The position numbers were made by a program, and so were the translations under genes. A DNA stretch of 64,000 nucleotides from JAVDCA01 sp035293985. GTDB lineage: Bacteria; Pseudomonadota; Alphaproteobacteria; Rhizobiales; Xanthobacteraceae. Where the stretch lies: contig DATGLS010000015.1 in the NCBI GenBank assembly GCA_035293985.1, positions 62,001-126,000 on the forward strand, written 5' to 3'. Within the stretch, counting starts at the first letter, position 1, and each line of letters starts with the position of its first letter. Below are positions 38,347 to 47,823 of this stretch, piece by piece. The notes below the pieces were generated by a model. It was not told the DNA's origin, made no database searches, and saw only the letters and a list, made by a program, of their open reading frames with translations.

Positions 38347-40566
38347 ATGAACACGCCCGTCCTCACGCGCCGCGCCTTCACGGCCGCCGCCGGCGCCATC
38401 GTGCTCGCGTTCACGCTCGATCCGAAACGTGCGCTTGCCGAGGGCGCCAAGCTCCCGGGCGACCTGCAGAAGGACCCCAGGCTCGACGCCTGGATCCGCA
38501 TCGACGCCGACGGCAGCGCGACCGTATTCACCGGCAAGGCCGAGCTCGGGCAGGGCATCGTCACGGCGCTCACCCAGATCGCCGCCGAGGAGCTCGATCT
38601 GCCGCTCGACCGCGTGCACATGATCACGGCCGACACCGCGCGCACGCCGGACGAGGGCGTCACCGCCGGCAGCCAATCGGTCGAGTACAGCGGCACTGCG
38701 CTGCGCTTCGCCGGCGCCGAGGTGCGCGCGATCCTGCTCGACGCGGCCGCGAAGAAGCTTGCCGTCGCGGCCGACACGCTCACCGTCTCGGCCGGGACGA
38801 TCAGTGCCGCCGACGGGCGCAAGATGACCTACGGCGAGCTCGCCGCCGCAGTCGACCTCAAGCGCGACGCGACTGCGAAATTCCGGCCCAAACCCGCGAG
38901 CGCACATACGATCGTCGGCACCGCGGTCAAGCGCGTCGATATTCCGCGCAAGGTGACGGGCGGCGTCGCCTACGTGCAGGACATGCGCCCGGCCGGCATG
39001 CTGCACGGGCGCGTCGTACGGCCGCCGCGCTACGGCTCGAAGCTCGACAGCGTCGACGAGGCGGCGGCGAAGACGACGCCCGGCGTGGTCGCGGTCGTGC
39101 GTGACGGCAGCTTCCTCGGCGTCGTCGCGGCGCGCGAGGAGCAGGCGATCGCGGCGCGCGCGGCGCTGACAAAGAGCGCCAAGTGGACACTCGGCCCGCC
39201 GCTGCCCGATCCGGCGACCATTCATGAGCACCTCCTCTCTTTACCGACCGAGGACACCATCATCAGCGACAAGCGGCCGCAGAGGCTCGCGAGCCTGCCG
39301 CCGGGCGCGCAGGTGATGGAAGCAACCTATCGGCGGCCGTACATGGCGCATGCCTCGATCGGTCCGTCCTGCTCGCTCGCCGAATTCAAGGATGGCAAGC
39401 TGACCATCTGGTCGCATTCGCAGGGCGTGTTTCCCAATCGCGGCAAGGTCGCGGAGGCGCTCGGCATGAACGTTGCCGACGTGCGCGAGATCCACACCGA
39501 AGGCTCGGGCTGCTATGGCCACAACGGGGCCGACGACGTCGCGCTCGACGCGGCGCTGCTCGCCCGCGCGGTGCCGGGGAGGCCCGTGCGCGTGCAGTGG
39601 ATGCGCGACGACGAGTTCGGCTGGGAGCCTTACGGCGCCGCCATGGTGATGAAGGCCAAGGCGACGCTGCATGAGGGTCGCGTCCTCGACTGGAACTACG
39701 ACGTGTGGAGCAACACCCATTCGATGCGGCCGAGCGAGCCGGGCGGCGTCAATCTGCTCGCCGCCTGGGATCTGGCCGACGCCAAGAAGCCGGCGCCGCC
39801 CCGCAACATTCCGCAGCCTGCCGGCGGCGGCGACCGCAACGCGATTCCGCTCTACGATTTCCCCCGCCAGCACGTGGTCAATCACCTGATCAAGGAAATG
39901 CCGCTGCGCGTTTCGGCGCTGCGCACGCTCGGCGCCTACGCCAACGTCTTCGCGCTCGAGTCTTTCATGGACGAGCTCGCGCTCGCGGCCGGCGCCGATC
40001 CGGTCGCATTCCGGCTCGCGCATCTGACCGATCCGCGCGCCAAGGCAGTGATCGAAGCGGCCGCCAAGCGCGCGGGCTGGAAGCCGGGCGAGCAAGGCGG
40101 CAATGGGCGGGGACGCGGCATCGGCTTTGCGAAGTACAAGAACCTCGCGAGCTACGTCGCAGTGATCGCTGAGGTCGAGGTCGACCGCGGCTCCGGCGCA
40201 GTGCGGGTGCCGAGCGCATTCGCGGCGGTCGACTCCGGGCAGATCATCAACCCGGACGGCCTCGCCAACCAGGTGGAGGGCGGCGTCATCCAGTCGACGA
40301 GCTGGACGCTGAAAGAGGAGGTCCGCTTCACGCCGGACGGTATCGTGTCGCGCGACTGGGAGTCTTACGCCATCCTGACAATGCCCGAGGTGCCGCATGT
40401 CGAGGTCGAGCTGATCGACCGGCCCGACGAGCGTCCGCTCGGCGCCGGCGAATGCTCGCAAGGGCCCACGGTGGCGGCGATCGCCAATGCGGTCGCGCAT
40501 GCAACCGGGCGCAGGTTGCGTGATCTTCCGTTGACACCTGCCCGCGTCAAAGCGGCGCTTGGATAA
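38347..40566 (+). CDS. Molybdopterin-binding large subunit, xanthine oxidase family (IorB-like)
   Basis: A 739-residue molybdopterin subunit. The N-terminus TRRAFTAAAGAIVLAFTLDP is a twin-arginine signal, so the folded complex should be exported with its small subunit. TGKAELGQGIVTALTQIAAE is the first cofactor loop, GSGCYGHNGADDVALDAALL another, and GAGECSQGPTVAAIANA holds the catalytic Glu702. GGGAGGAG precedes the ATG. Such enzymes hydroxylate N-heterocycles or oxidise aldehydes with water. Substrate unknown. A Bug receptor gene follows after 89 bases and may take up the substrate. Confidence 0.93.
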   Translation: MNTPVLTRRAFTAAAGAIVLAFTLDPKRALAEGAKLPGDLQKDPRLDAWIRIDADGSATVFTGKAELGQGIVTALTQIAAEELDLPLDRVHMITADTARTPDEGVTAGSQSVEYSGTALRFAGAEVRAILLDAAAKKLAVAADTLTVSAGTISAADGRKMTYGELAAAVDLKRDATAKFRPKPASAHTIVGTAVKRVDIPRKVTGGVAYVQDMRPAGMLHGRVVRPPRYGSKLDSVDEAAAKTTPGVVAVVRDGSFLGVVAAREEQAIAARAALTKSAKWTLGPPLPDPATIHEHLLSLPTEDTIISDKRPQRLASLPPGAQVMEATYRRPYMAHASIGPSCSLAEFKDGKLTIWSHSQGVFPNRGKVAEALGMNVADVREIHTEGSGCYGHNGADDVALDAALLARAVPGRPVRVQWMRDDEFGWEPYGAAMVMKAKATLHEGRVLDWNYDVWSNTHSMRPSEPGGVNLLAAWDLADAKKPAPPRNIPQPAGGGDRNAIPLYDFPRQHVVNHLIKEMPLRVSALRTLGAYANVFALESFMDELALAAGADPVAFRLAHLTDPRAKAVIEAAAKRAGWKPGEQGGNGRGRGIGFAKYKNLASYVAVIAEVEVDRGSGAVRVPSAFAAVDSGQIINPDGLANQVEGGVIQSTSWTLKEEVRFTPDGIVSRDWESYAILTMPEVPHVEVELIDRPDERPLGAGECSQGPTVAAIANAVAHATGRRLRDLPLTPARVKAALG

Positions 40567-40655
40567 GCTCACCGTTTTGCTCTAAGTCAGACTTGATGAT
40601 CCTTCGGGTTGGCCGAGGGGGGCTCTCGCGTCGATACGCGAGAACAGGATTGGAA

Positions 40656-41651
40656 ATGGCCGGCAAAGCCCAGGTCATGGGGGCGCTCGCGCTCGCCGCC
40701 CTGACCGCGATCGCCACCGAGGTCGCCTGGCCGCCGGTTACCGATGCGCAGGTGAAATATCCCGAGCGGCCGGTGCGCATCATCGTTCCGGCGGCAGCGG
40801 GTGGCATCCCCGACGTCACGATCCGGCTGGTCGGCGATAAGCTCGGCGCCAAGCTCGGCCAGCGTTTCGTGGTCGAGAACGTCCCCGGCGCCGGCGGGGC
40901 CGCAGCCGCGCGGACGACACTCGCGGCGCCGGCGGACGGCTATACGCTGACCTTGCTGACCAACGCCACGGCGATCAGCGTGCCGCTGTTCAAGCACCTG
41001 TCGTTCGATCCGCTCAAGGACTTCGTGCCGGTGTCGAGCATCGGCTATTTCGACGGCGTGTTCGTCACCAATGCGGCGTCGCAGTACAAGACGCTGGGCG
41101 ACTTTCTCGCCGCTGCACGCGCAAAACCCGGCGCGCTCAACGTCGGCACCATCAACGTCGGCAGCACGCAAAATCTTTCCGCCGAGCTCTTGAAGTCGCT
41201 CGCGGGCGCGAACTTCGTCATCATTCCGTTCCGGACGACGCCGGAGGCGGTCACGGCGCTGATGCGCGACGACGTGCAGATGGTGGTCGATTTTCCGTCG
41301 GCACTCAAAGCCGGACTCACCGACCACAAGCTGCTGCCGGTTGCCGCGACCGGTCCGGTGAGCGCGCGAGCGCTCGGGGGCGTGCCGACGGTCGCGGAGG
41401 CGGGCGTGCCGGGCTACGAGGTCAGGTCGTGGAGCGCCCTCTACGCGCCGGCCGCGACGCCCAAGGCCGATATCGACGTGCTCAACGCCGCGCTGCGGCT
41501 GGTGCTCGACGATCCCGATCTTCGCAAGCGCGCCGCCGAGCTCGGCATCGAGACGCACGCCGGGACCGCGGCCGAGATCGATGCACAGCTGCGTGGCGAC
41601 ATCGAGAAGTGGAGCAGGTTGATCGAGGACGCGAAGATTCCGAAGCAGTGA
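40656..41651 (+). CDS. Bug/TctC-type tripartite tricarboxylate receptor
   Basis: A 331-residue Bug receptor. A hydrophobic segment (about residues 6-20) ends near TDAQ. YPERPVRIIVPAAAGGIPD is the ligand loop with the PP-GG motif changed to AA-GG. RFVVENVPGAGGAAAART and PADGYTLTLLTNATAIS follow. FRTTPEAVTALMRDDVQMVV replaces the more usual YKG block. AGGA stands seven bases before the ATG at 40656. It follows the molybdenum hydroxylase genes, which suggests a role in their substrate's uptake or sensing. Ligand unknown. Confidence 0.92.
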   Translation: MAGKAQVMGALALAALTAIATEVAWPPVTDAQVKYPERPVRIIVPAAAGGIPDVTIRLVGDKLGAKLGQRFVVENVPGAGGAAAARTTLAAPADGYTLTLLTNATAISVPLFKHLSFDPLKDFVPVSSIGYFDGVFVTNAASQYKTLGDFLAAARAKPGALNVGTINVGSTQNLSAELLKSLAGANFVIIPFRTTPEAVTALMRDDVQMVVDFPSALKAGLTDHKLLPVAATGPVSARALGGVPTVAEAGVPGYEVRSWSALYAPAATPKADIDVLNAALRLVLDDPDLRKRAAELGIETHAGTAAEIDAQLRGDIEKWSRLIEDAKIPKQ

Positions 41652-41995
41652 GAGCGGCACATCATCACTGCTGTCCTGACGATCACGCCGCCGAGCAGTC
41701 TTTTCGCGATCAAGACGCTCGCCGCCTCAATGATGGGCTTGCGCCCGCGTCGACGTTGGACAATGAGCCACGGCGCGAGCAGCAGCGCGAACCCAACGGC
41801 CGCGAGCATGAACATGACGGCCAGCCGCTGCGGCCACGGCCGAGCGCCGCAACCGTGGGCGGCACCGTCAGATCGGCGGGTGGACTGGCAATGAAGCCAG
41901 TCATCGCGTCGCCCAATCGAGCCGCGACAGACTCGGCACAGCGATGTGACCGATTTGCAAAATGCGCGGGCCGGGAAACGTAATTACCCCGATGG
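41652..41995. other. Intergenic stretch without a supported gene
   Basis: A 344-base gap between a Bug gene and the convergent ABC importer operon. A minus-strand frame (about 41815 leftward) begins with a hydrophobic run and Arg-rich segment but soon enters the Bug coding region and has no family resemblance. No terminator with a T-run was found. It may contain a decayed short membrane protein gene. Confidence 0.35.
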
Positions 41996-42781
41996 TCAGA
42001 GAATCTGACTGAGGAACTTGCGCGTGCGCGGATCGCGGCTGTTGGTGAAGAACTCGGCCGGCGGCCCGTGCTCGACCACGATGCCGCGATCGGTGAAATA
42101 GATCTGGTTGGCGATCTCGCGGGCGAACCCCATCTCGTGGGTGACGAGCATGCAGGTCATGCCTTCCTCGGCGAGCTCGCGGATGGTGACCAGCACCTCC
42201 TTCACGGTCTCGGGATCGAGCGCGGCCGTCACCTCGTCGAACAACATCACGTCGGGCTGCATCGCGAGGCTGCGCGCGATGGCAACGCGCTGTTGCTGAC
42301 CGCCCGAGAGTTCGCCCGGATAGGAGTCCTCCTTGCCCTCGAGCCGCACCTTGCGCATGAGCGCACGCGCCAGCGCCTCGACCTCGTGCTTGTCGCGCCT
42401 GAGCACATGGATTGGCGCCATCATGACGTTTTGCAGCGCGGTGCGGTGCGGAAACAGGTTGTACTGCTGAAACACCATGCCGACCTTGCGTCGCAACGCG
42501 AGCTTGTCGAGCTTGGGATCGTGCACCTCCTGGTTCTCCACCAGGATCGACCCGCTGTCGATCGGGACGAGCGCGTTGATGCAGCGCAGGAGCGTCGATT
42601 TGCCGGCGCCGGACGGGCCGATGAGGCAGATCACCTCGCCCTTCATCACGTCGAACGTGATGCCGCCGAGAATGACATTCGCGCCGAACGACTTGTGCAC
42701 GTCGCGGATGCGGATCAGCGGCTGATCGGGCGTCCACCCCGAGGGGGCAGCGGCGCCGGATGTGGGAGCAGAGGTGGCCAT
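41996..42781 (-). CDS. ABC transporter ATPase, polar amino acid type (GlnQ-like)
   Basis: A 261-residue ATPase that powers an amino-acid-type importer. Walker A GPSGAGKST at about 55-63, Q-loop VFQQYNLFPH, signature LSGGQQQRVAIARSL, Walker B VMLFDEVTAALDP and the switch LVTHEM are all present. Two Thr/Asp variants (DEVTAALDP instead of DEPTSALDP) are typical for this subfamily. About 22 extra polar residues stand at the N-terminus. It is the last gene of the minus-strand operon of two binding proteins, two permeases and this ATPase, 13 bases after the second permease. Confidence 0.95.
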   Translation of the reverse strand: MATSAPTSGAAAPSGWTPDQPLIRIRDVHKSFGANVILGGITFDVMKGEVICLIGPSGAGKSTLLRCINALVPIDSGSILVENQEVHDPKLDKLALRRKVGMVFQQYNLFPHRTALQNVMMAPIHVLRRDKHEVEALARALMRKVRLEGKEDSYPGELSGGQQQRVAIARSLAMQPDVMLFDEVTAALDPETVKEVLVTIRELAEEGMTCMLVTHEMGFAREIANQIYFTDRGIVVEHGPPAEFFTNSRDPRTRKFLSQIL

Positions 42782-42794
42782 GGGGATGCCGGCG

Positions 42795-43637
42795 TCAATG
42801 AACCTGAAAGCGCCGCTCCAGTGCCTTGGTGGCGAGCGCGATCGGATAACAATAGGCGAAGAACCATAGCAGGAGATAGAGGTACATCGGCACGAGCAGC
42901 TCGTTGCGGCCCTCGGCCGCGAGAATATCGCCGGTCAAGGTCATGGAGTCGCTCACGCCGACGATCGAGGTGAGCGGCATCGCGGCGACCAGGATGGCAT
43001 AGAGGTTCATCCATGGCGGCGTCATGCGCTTGACGCACTGCGGCAGGATCACCATCCGCAGCGTTTGCGTCCGCGTGAGGGCGAGCGCCTCGCTCGCCTC
43101 CCATTGGCCGAACGGGATCGACCGCACGGCGCCGCGCACGAGCTCGGCGACGTTGGCCATGACCGGCAGCGCGAGGCCGAGCGTCGCCTTGAGCCAGTCG
43201 GGCAGCGGGACCGTGAAGCTGCCGATGCGCAGCTCGAACGGCAGCAGCAGCATGCAGTAGAACAGCAGCACCAGCCAGGGAGCATTGCGAAAGATCTGCG
43301 TGACGACCCATGCGGCGCCGCGCACCGGCGCCCGCAGCGAAATGAGCGCGAGCCCGACCGCGACCCCCGCGATGGTGCCGATCGCCATCGAGAGGAAGCT
43401 CATCGCAATATCGAGCCCGAACCCCTTGGCGAGCAGCGGCGTCCATTTGAGCAGCGTCGCGAGGATCGACGGCGCCGCCGGAGCGGCCGCGGCATCGCCG
43501 ATGCCGGCCGCGAGGCAGAGAGCCAGCGCGATGAAGATGCCATGGCGCGCGCTGAGCTGAAAATGCCGCGGCGACGGTGACCCTGCCAGCCGGAACGGCT
43601 TGAGTACGGGCAGGGTCCGGCTGGCCGCGATCCTCAT
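42795..43637 (-). CDS. ABC transporter permease, polar amino acid type (second subunit)
   Basis: A 280-residue His/Glu/Gln/Arg/opine family permease. About six helices follow an N-terminal basic tail. The EAA-like loop reads EASEALALTRTQTLRMVILP, which docks to the ATPase, and FRNAPWLVLLFYCMLLLP is the conserved RxxPxxV region at helix 2. It overlaps the preceding permease by four bases (ATGA), so the two are translationally coupled. Confidence 0.93.
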   Translation of the reverse strand: MRIAASRTLPVLKPFRLAGSPSPRHFQLSARHGIFIALALCLAAGIGDAAAAPAAPSILATLLKWTPLLAKGFGLDIAMSFLSMAIGTIAGVAVGLALISLRAPVRGAAWVVTQIFRNAPWLVLLFYCMLLLPFELRIGSFTVPLPDWLKATLGLALPVMANVAELVRGAVRSIPFGQWEASEALALTRTQTLRMVILPQCVKRMTPPWMNLYAILVAAMPLTSIVGVSDSMTLTGDILAAEGRNELLVPMYLYLLLWFFAYCYPIALATKALERRFQVH

Positions 43638-44386
43638 GGCATGTAGCCCGGAACGCGCAGTGCCCGCTCCCAGCGAGCCATGATCCAGACCAGCACGCCG
43701 ACCAGGAAGAGATAGACGATGAGCAGCACGTTCATCATCTCGGGCACGTTGAGCTCGTCCGACCAGATCTGGGCGGAGACGTAGAGCATTTCCGGGACCG
43801 CGATCGCGTAGGCGATCGTTGTGGTCTTTATCAGGTTGACGAGGTTGTTGTTGAGCGCCGGCAGGCTGATGCGGAAGGCGAGCGGCAGGATGATGTAGGC
43901 ATAGGCCTTGAGCCGCGTGTAGCCGAGCGCCTCGGCCGCCTCGACGGTCTCGCGCGGCACCGCCTCGATGCCGGCGCGGAAGATCTCGACGTTGAACGCC
44001 CCCGCATAAAGCGACAGGCCGATCACCGCCCAGGTGAAGTTGGAGACGATCGGCACCTGAAAGCCGGTCGGCCCCATCATGTGCAGGTAGGAGCCGAGCG
44101 CGAAATAGAAGAAGTAGAGCTGCACGAGCGGGGGCGTGTTGCGGAAGAGCTGGATGTAGCCCTGGGTGATCCAGCGCACGATCGCGAGCCGCGATCCCTG
44201 CAGCCAGGCGCCGATCACGCCGATGAGCAGGCTCGCGAGCAGCGAGAGGCCCATCAGGCGCAGCGAGGTGAGGAAACCGTTGAAGAAGCGGGCGCGATCG
44301 AACGCGTCATAGAAGATCGTAAGATTGATTCCGGTCGTGTCGTGGAGCGTCCGGAACCAATCCCATATCGGTTGGAGATTGATCAT
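43634..44386 (-). CDS. ABC transporter permease, polar amino acid type (first subunit)
   Basis: A 250-residue permease of the same type. FRNTPPLVQLYFFYFALGSY is the conserved motif region, AGAFNVEIFRAGIEAVPRET leads into the EAA loop EAAEALGYTRLKAYAYIILP. The start at 44386 is chosen because the first helix follows it; the Shine-Dalgarno is weak. A strong intrinsic terminator lies 79 bases upstream, so expression of permeases and ATPase should be lower than that of the binding proteins. Confidence 0.92.
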   Translation of the reverse strand: MINLQPIWDWFRTLHDTTGINLTIFYDAFDRARFFNGFLTSLRLMGLSLLASLLIGVIGAWLQGSRLAIVRWITQGYIQLFRNTPPLVQLYFFYFALGSYLHMMGPTGFQVPIVSNFTWAVIGLSLYAGAFNVEIFRAGIEAVPRETVEAAEALGYTRLKAYAYIILPLAFRISLPALNNNLVNLIKTTTIAYAIAVPEMLYVSAQIWSDELNVPEMMNVLLIVYLFLVGVLVWIMARWERALRVPGYMP

Positions 44387-44464
44387 GAGGAAACCGCGCT
44401 GGCGTCCCGCTTGTGAAGCTCGCAACCCATTGCAGCAACCTCCAGCACGACCTTCGACGTGAAA

Positions 44465-44495
44465 AGCGGCACCAGCAGGCGCGTCTGGTGCCGCT
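44465..44495 (-). terminator. Intrinsic terminator between binding-protein and permease genes
   Basis: AGCGGCACCAG (44465-44475) and CTGGTGCCGCT (44485-44495) are perfect 11-base complementary arms around a 9-base loop. Read on the minus strand the hairpin is followed by TTTTC. It lies after the binding protein gene and before the permeases, so it would cut down read-through, a usual way of making more binding protein than membrane subunits. Confidence 0.8.
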
Positions 44496-44617
44496 CATTC
44501 ATTTGACGTTCCAGAGCAAGCTTGCTGCAGGTGATGCAGGAACGTCAAGTCGGCGGCACCAGGCAGTCGCTCACACGCTTGGACCGGGTGCTTCGCCACT
44601 TCGTCTTCACTTGGCCT

Positions 44618-45427
44618 TCACTTCGCCTGGTCGTGCATCTTCTTCAGGAACGACGACGGCGGAATCTTCCATTTCGCCTCGAGCGCGATCAGCTTTCCGC
44701 TCTTGTGCCAATCCTTCTCGATATTCGAAATGAACTGACCCCATGGGCCATTGACCTCCTCGAGCTTGACCGCGAGGCCCCACGGCACGACGTCGATGCT
44801 CTCCAGCGGCATCTCGTAGGCAGCCCATTTCGGATCGTTGAGATGATCGACGAAGTAGGTGTCGTCATAGACGAAGCCGACGCAGTTGCCCTGCTGCAGC
44901 GCGGTCTCGGCTTCCGCGGTGCCCTTGAACGCGACGATCTCGGCGCCGTATTGCTCGGAGATCGGCTTGTTGTACCAGGCACCCTGGATGGCGCAGACTT
45001 TCTGTCCCTTGAGCTGAGCCCAGGATTTCAACGCTGCCTTCTTCACCGCGAACACGTTGACGCCGGACGCATAGTAGTCGGGCTCGACGATGCCGACGAT
45101 CTTGCGCCGTTCCGGCGTGTCGTTCATCGTCGCGATCATCAGGTCGATCTTGCCCTGCTGCAGGAACTGCATGCGGTTGGACGACACGACCGGCTCGAGC
45201 TGGAGCTTGACGTGCAGGCGATCCGCCACCTCGCGGGCGAGATCGGGCTCGAAGCCGATGATCCCCCCGCTCGGATCGCGGAAGCCGAACGGCTTGTAGT
45301 CGGCCTTGGTGCCGACGACCAGCACCCCGTCCTTCTTGATCTTGTCCAGTGTCTGCGCCGCCGCCGAACCCGCGACGGCGACAATGCCGATGGCCGTGGC
45401 GGCGGCCACGATGAAGCGTTGCAACAT
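44618..45427 (-). CDS. Polar amino acid-type ABC transporter binding protein (copy 2)
   Basis: A 269-residue periplasmic binding protein of the SBP family 3 (bac_solute) type. The signal peptide ends at about SAAAQ (residues 1-25). GVLVVGTKADYKPFGFRDPS and GFEPDLAREVADRLHVKLQL are the conserved strands; QQGKIDLMIATMNDTPERRK is the hinge signature. GGGGGAG precedes the ATG. It is strongly similar throughout to the gene just upstream, a tandem duplicate. A terminator separates it from the permeases. The acidic or basic amino-acid ligand cannot be told. Confidence 0.94.
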   Translation of the reverse strand: MLQRFIVAAATAIGIVAVAGSAAAQTLDKIKKDGVLVVGTKADYKPFGFRDPSGGIIGFEPDLAREVADRLHVKLQLEPVVSSNRMQFLQQGKIDLMIATMNDTPERRKIVGIVEPDYYASGVNVFAVKKAALKSWAQLKGQKVCAIQGAWYNKPISEQYGAEIVAFKGTAEAETALQQGNCVGFVYDDTYFVDHLNDPKWAAYEMPLESIDVVPWGLAVKLEEVNGPWGQFISNIEKDWHKSGKLIALEAKWKIPPSSFLKKMHDQAK

Positions 45428-45452
45428 GATACTCCCCCGTGAATTCACGATA

Positions 45453-45470
45453 CCTTCGCGGGCGCGAAGG
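45453..45470. other. Short GC-rich hairpin between the two binding-protein genes
   Basis: CCTTCGCGGGCGCGAAGG is a self-complementary stretch in the 106-base space between the duplicated binding-protein genes. No T-run follows on the minus strand, so it is not a classical terminator. It may stabilise or punctuate the message. Confidence 0.4.
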
Positions 45471-45533
45471 CCCTGAGACCTTCGCCCCGATTTCCGAATG
45501 CGCTTCGATATCAACCGCGCCATCCGGCCGCAG

Positions 45534-46346
45534 TCACTTCGTCGCCTCGTCGTGCATCTTCTGGAGGAACGGCGAGGGCGGGATCTTCCACTTCTTGGTG
45601 AGCTCGATCAGCTTGCCGGTCTTGTGCCAGTCCTTGACGGTGTTCGACATGAACTGACCCCACGGGCCGTTGAGCTCCTCGAGCTTGACCGCGGCGCCCC
45701 ACGGGACGACGTTGATGCTCGCCAGCGGCATCTCGAACGCCGACCACTTCGGATCGTTGAGATGATCGTAGAAATACGTGTCGTCGTAGAGCATGCCGAC
45801 ACAGTTGCCCTGTTGGAGCGCGGTCTCGGCTTCCGCCGTGCCCTTGAACGCGACGATGTCGGCGCCGTATTTCTCGGCCACATCTTTGTTGTACCAGGAG
45901 CCCTGGATGGCGCAGACCTTCTGGCCTTTGAGCTGATCCCAGGATTTCAGCGCCAGTTTCTTCACCACGAAGACGTTGACGCCGGACGCATAATAGGGGG
46001 GCTGAACGATACCGACGATCTTTCGCCGCTCCGGCGTGTCGTTCATCGTCGCGAGCATCAAGTCGATCTTGCCCTGCTGCAGGAACTGCATGCGGTTGGA
46101 GGCCACGACCGGCTCGAGTTGGATCTTGACGTGGAGGCGATCGGCCACGTCCTTGGCGAGGTCGGGCTCGAAGCCGACGATCGCGCCGCTCGGGTCGCGA
46201 AAGCCGAACGGCTTGTAGTCGGCCTTGGTGCCGACGATGAGCACGCCGTTTTTCTTGATCTTGTCCAGCGTCTGCGCCGGCGACGGGCTGGCCGCCGCCA
46301 AGAGACCTGCGGCGGCCAATCCCGCCACAACGAAACGTCGCAACAT
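45534..46346 (-). CDS. Polar amino acid-type ABC transporter binding protein (copy 1)
   Basis: A 270-residue binding protein, first gene of the importer operon. Signal peptide residues 1-24 (cleavage after SPAQ). The mature sequence follows its neighbour almost position by position: GVLIVGTKADYKPFGFRDPS, QQGKIDLMLATMNDTPERRK, GNCVGMLYDDTYFYDHLNDP. Differences cluster in the second lobe (SWYNKDVAEKYGADIV against AWYNKPISEQYGAEIV), which could alter ligand preference. GGAGG precedes the ATG at 46346. Confidence 0.94.
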   Translation of the reverse strand: MLRRFVVAGLAAAGLLAAASPSPAQTLDKIKKNGVLIVGTKADYKPFGFRDPSGAIVGFEPDLAKDVADRLHVKIQLEPVVASNRMQFLQQGKIDLMLATMNDTPERRKIVGIVQPPYYASGVNVFVVKKLALKSWDQLKGQKVCAIQGSWYNKDVAEKYGADIVAFKGTAEAETALQQGNCVGMLYDDTYFYDHLNDPKWSAFEMPLASINVVPWGAAVKLEELNGPWGQFMSNTVKDWHKTGKLIELTKKWKIPPSPFLQKMHDEATK

Positions 46347-46634
46347 TTTATCTATCCTCCGAGGGGTCTTTAGGAGTTATGGCCCCGCAACGAGGCCCTG
46401 GCAGAATGTTACATGGTCGCAACGAGCATGTCGCCGGTATCGTGGTCGCAGTCTTGTCGCGTTTCCCGCACCGGCGCGGGGGTGGGCCGGCGGCTCAACC
46501 ATTGGTACCGCCGTGTCTGGAATCAGCCTCCGGATCGAACCGCTTGAGCCCCACCGCCCCGCAAACTACCCTGCAAATGCCGCGCCAAGTCCGCCGAGCC
46601 CTGCGGCTGGCGGACAGGCCAGGGCGGCACCCGA

Positions 46635-47819
46635 TTGAAGAACATCAGCGATACCGAAGCCTACACGGTCTACGACTTCGTGTTCAGCAAGGCCGCGCGC
46701 ACGCTGTCGAACTTCATCGGCGTGAAGCGGATCACCCGGCCGTTCTGGGATCGCTGGCGGGCGTCCGGGATCGACGACGCGACGATCTTTCGCGTCCTCG
46801 ACGGGATCGCGACCATCGACAACTGGGCGACGGTCGCGGGCCGGGTCGTGGACGAGGAGATCGCCGCCTTCGCGCAGGTGCGGCCGGGCCTCACGCGCGA
46901 GCAGGAGGTTTCAGGCCTGCGCCGCCTGTCGTACGTCGCCAACATGGCGCAGTGGGGCTCGCTGCCGATCACGGACGAGAAGTTGCGCCTCTATCGGCTG
47001 TCGCGCGACCTCTACGTCGAGGGCGAAACGCTGGCCAACGGCGATCGCTACCGCCGCATCGACGTGCCGTGGAAAGGACGGACCCTGCACGGAAACCTGC
47101 ACCTGCCGCTGTCGGAGGCAGGACCGGCGCCAGTGGTGATCGTCGTCCACGGCATCGACGGCTGCAAGGAGGAGCACCTCGCGACCGAGCTTCGTCTGCA
47201 GGAGGCGGGCTTTTGCGCGCTGGTGATGGACGGTCCCGGCCAGGGCGAGGCCATGCTGCTCGATCGCATTCTTTGGAGCGAGGATTTCCATTGCATGGTC
47301 GGGGCGGCGCTCGATGTCCTCGCGGACAACCCGGCAGTCGACACGACACGGGTCGGCCTGTTCGGCATGAGCGTCGGCGGCCTGTGGGCGCTGCGTGCGG
47401 CCGCCGGCGATCAGCGTGTGCGCGCGTTCTATGATCTTGGCGGTCCGATCAGCCCCCCCCGGTCGTTTTCGCATCTGCCCTTTCTGATGAAGACCAAGAT
47501 GTGCCAGGTGACGGGCGCGCGGGACGCCGTTGCGATTGCGCAGGTGCTCGGCAAGAACAGCATCGAGAACGACGCGACTGTGTCGAAAGTCTCGTGCGCG
47601 GTGCGGATCATGCATGGCGGGCGCGACCGCGTCGTCACCGTCGCCGAGAAGGAATGGCTGCGCGACCAGCTGCGCGATTTCGGCCACGTGCCTGAGGTGA
47701 CACTCGAGGTCATTCCGGCGGGCGACCATTGCTGCACCGGATATGCGACGCAGGTAAGAGCCGATATGGTGGCGTTTTTCCTCCGCCATCTCACCGGGTT
47801 GGCCGTGCCGGCGCGATAG
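46635..47819 (+). CDS. Alpha/beta hydrolase, dihydroxypseudooxynicotine-hydrolase-like
   Basis: A 394-residue alpha/beta hydrolase with an N-terminal helical cap of about 140 residues. VVIVVHGIDGCKEE gives the oxyanion strand, MDGPGQGEA a family-specific block, and G-M-S-V-G (LFGMSVGGLWALRAA) the nucleophile Ser. HGGRDRVVTVAEKEW holds the Asp and GDHCCTGYA the catalytic His. The cap plus GPGQGE pattern resembles the C-C bond hydrolases of nicotine breakdown and FrsA-like proteins. The start is a TTG with AGGGCGG upstream, preceded by a 288-base gap with no other supported gene. Substrate unknown. Confidence 0.85.
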   Translation: MKNISDTEAYTVYDFVFSKAARTLSNFIGVKRITRPFWDRWRASGIDDATIFRVLDGIATIDNWATVAGRVVDEEIAAFAQVRPGLTREQEVSGLRRLSYVANMAQWGSLPITDEKLRLYRLSRDLYVEGETLANGDRYRRIDVPWKGRTLHGNLHLPLSEAGPAPVVIVVHGIDGCKEEHLATELRLQEAGFCALVMDGPGQGEAMLLDRILWSEDFHCMVGAALDVLADNPAVDTTRVGLFGMSVGGLWALRAAAGDQRVRAFYDLGGPISPPRSFSHLPFLMKTKMCQVTGARDAVAIAQVLGKNSIENDATVSKVSCAVRIMHGGRDRVVTVAEKEWLRDQLRDFGHVPEVTLEVIPAGDHCCTGYATQVRADMVAFFLRHLTGLAVPAR

Positions 47820-47823
47820 ACGT

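Noticed and set aside
41652..41815. Minus-strand frame beginning with a hydrophobic segment
   Set aside because: It continues into the coding region of a Bug gene on the other strand and has no family features or ribosome site.
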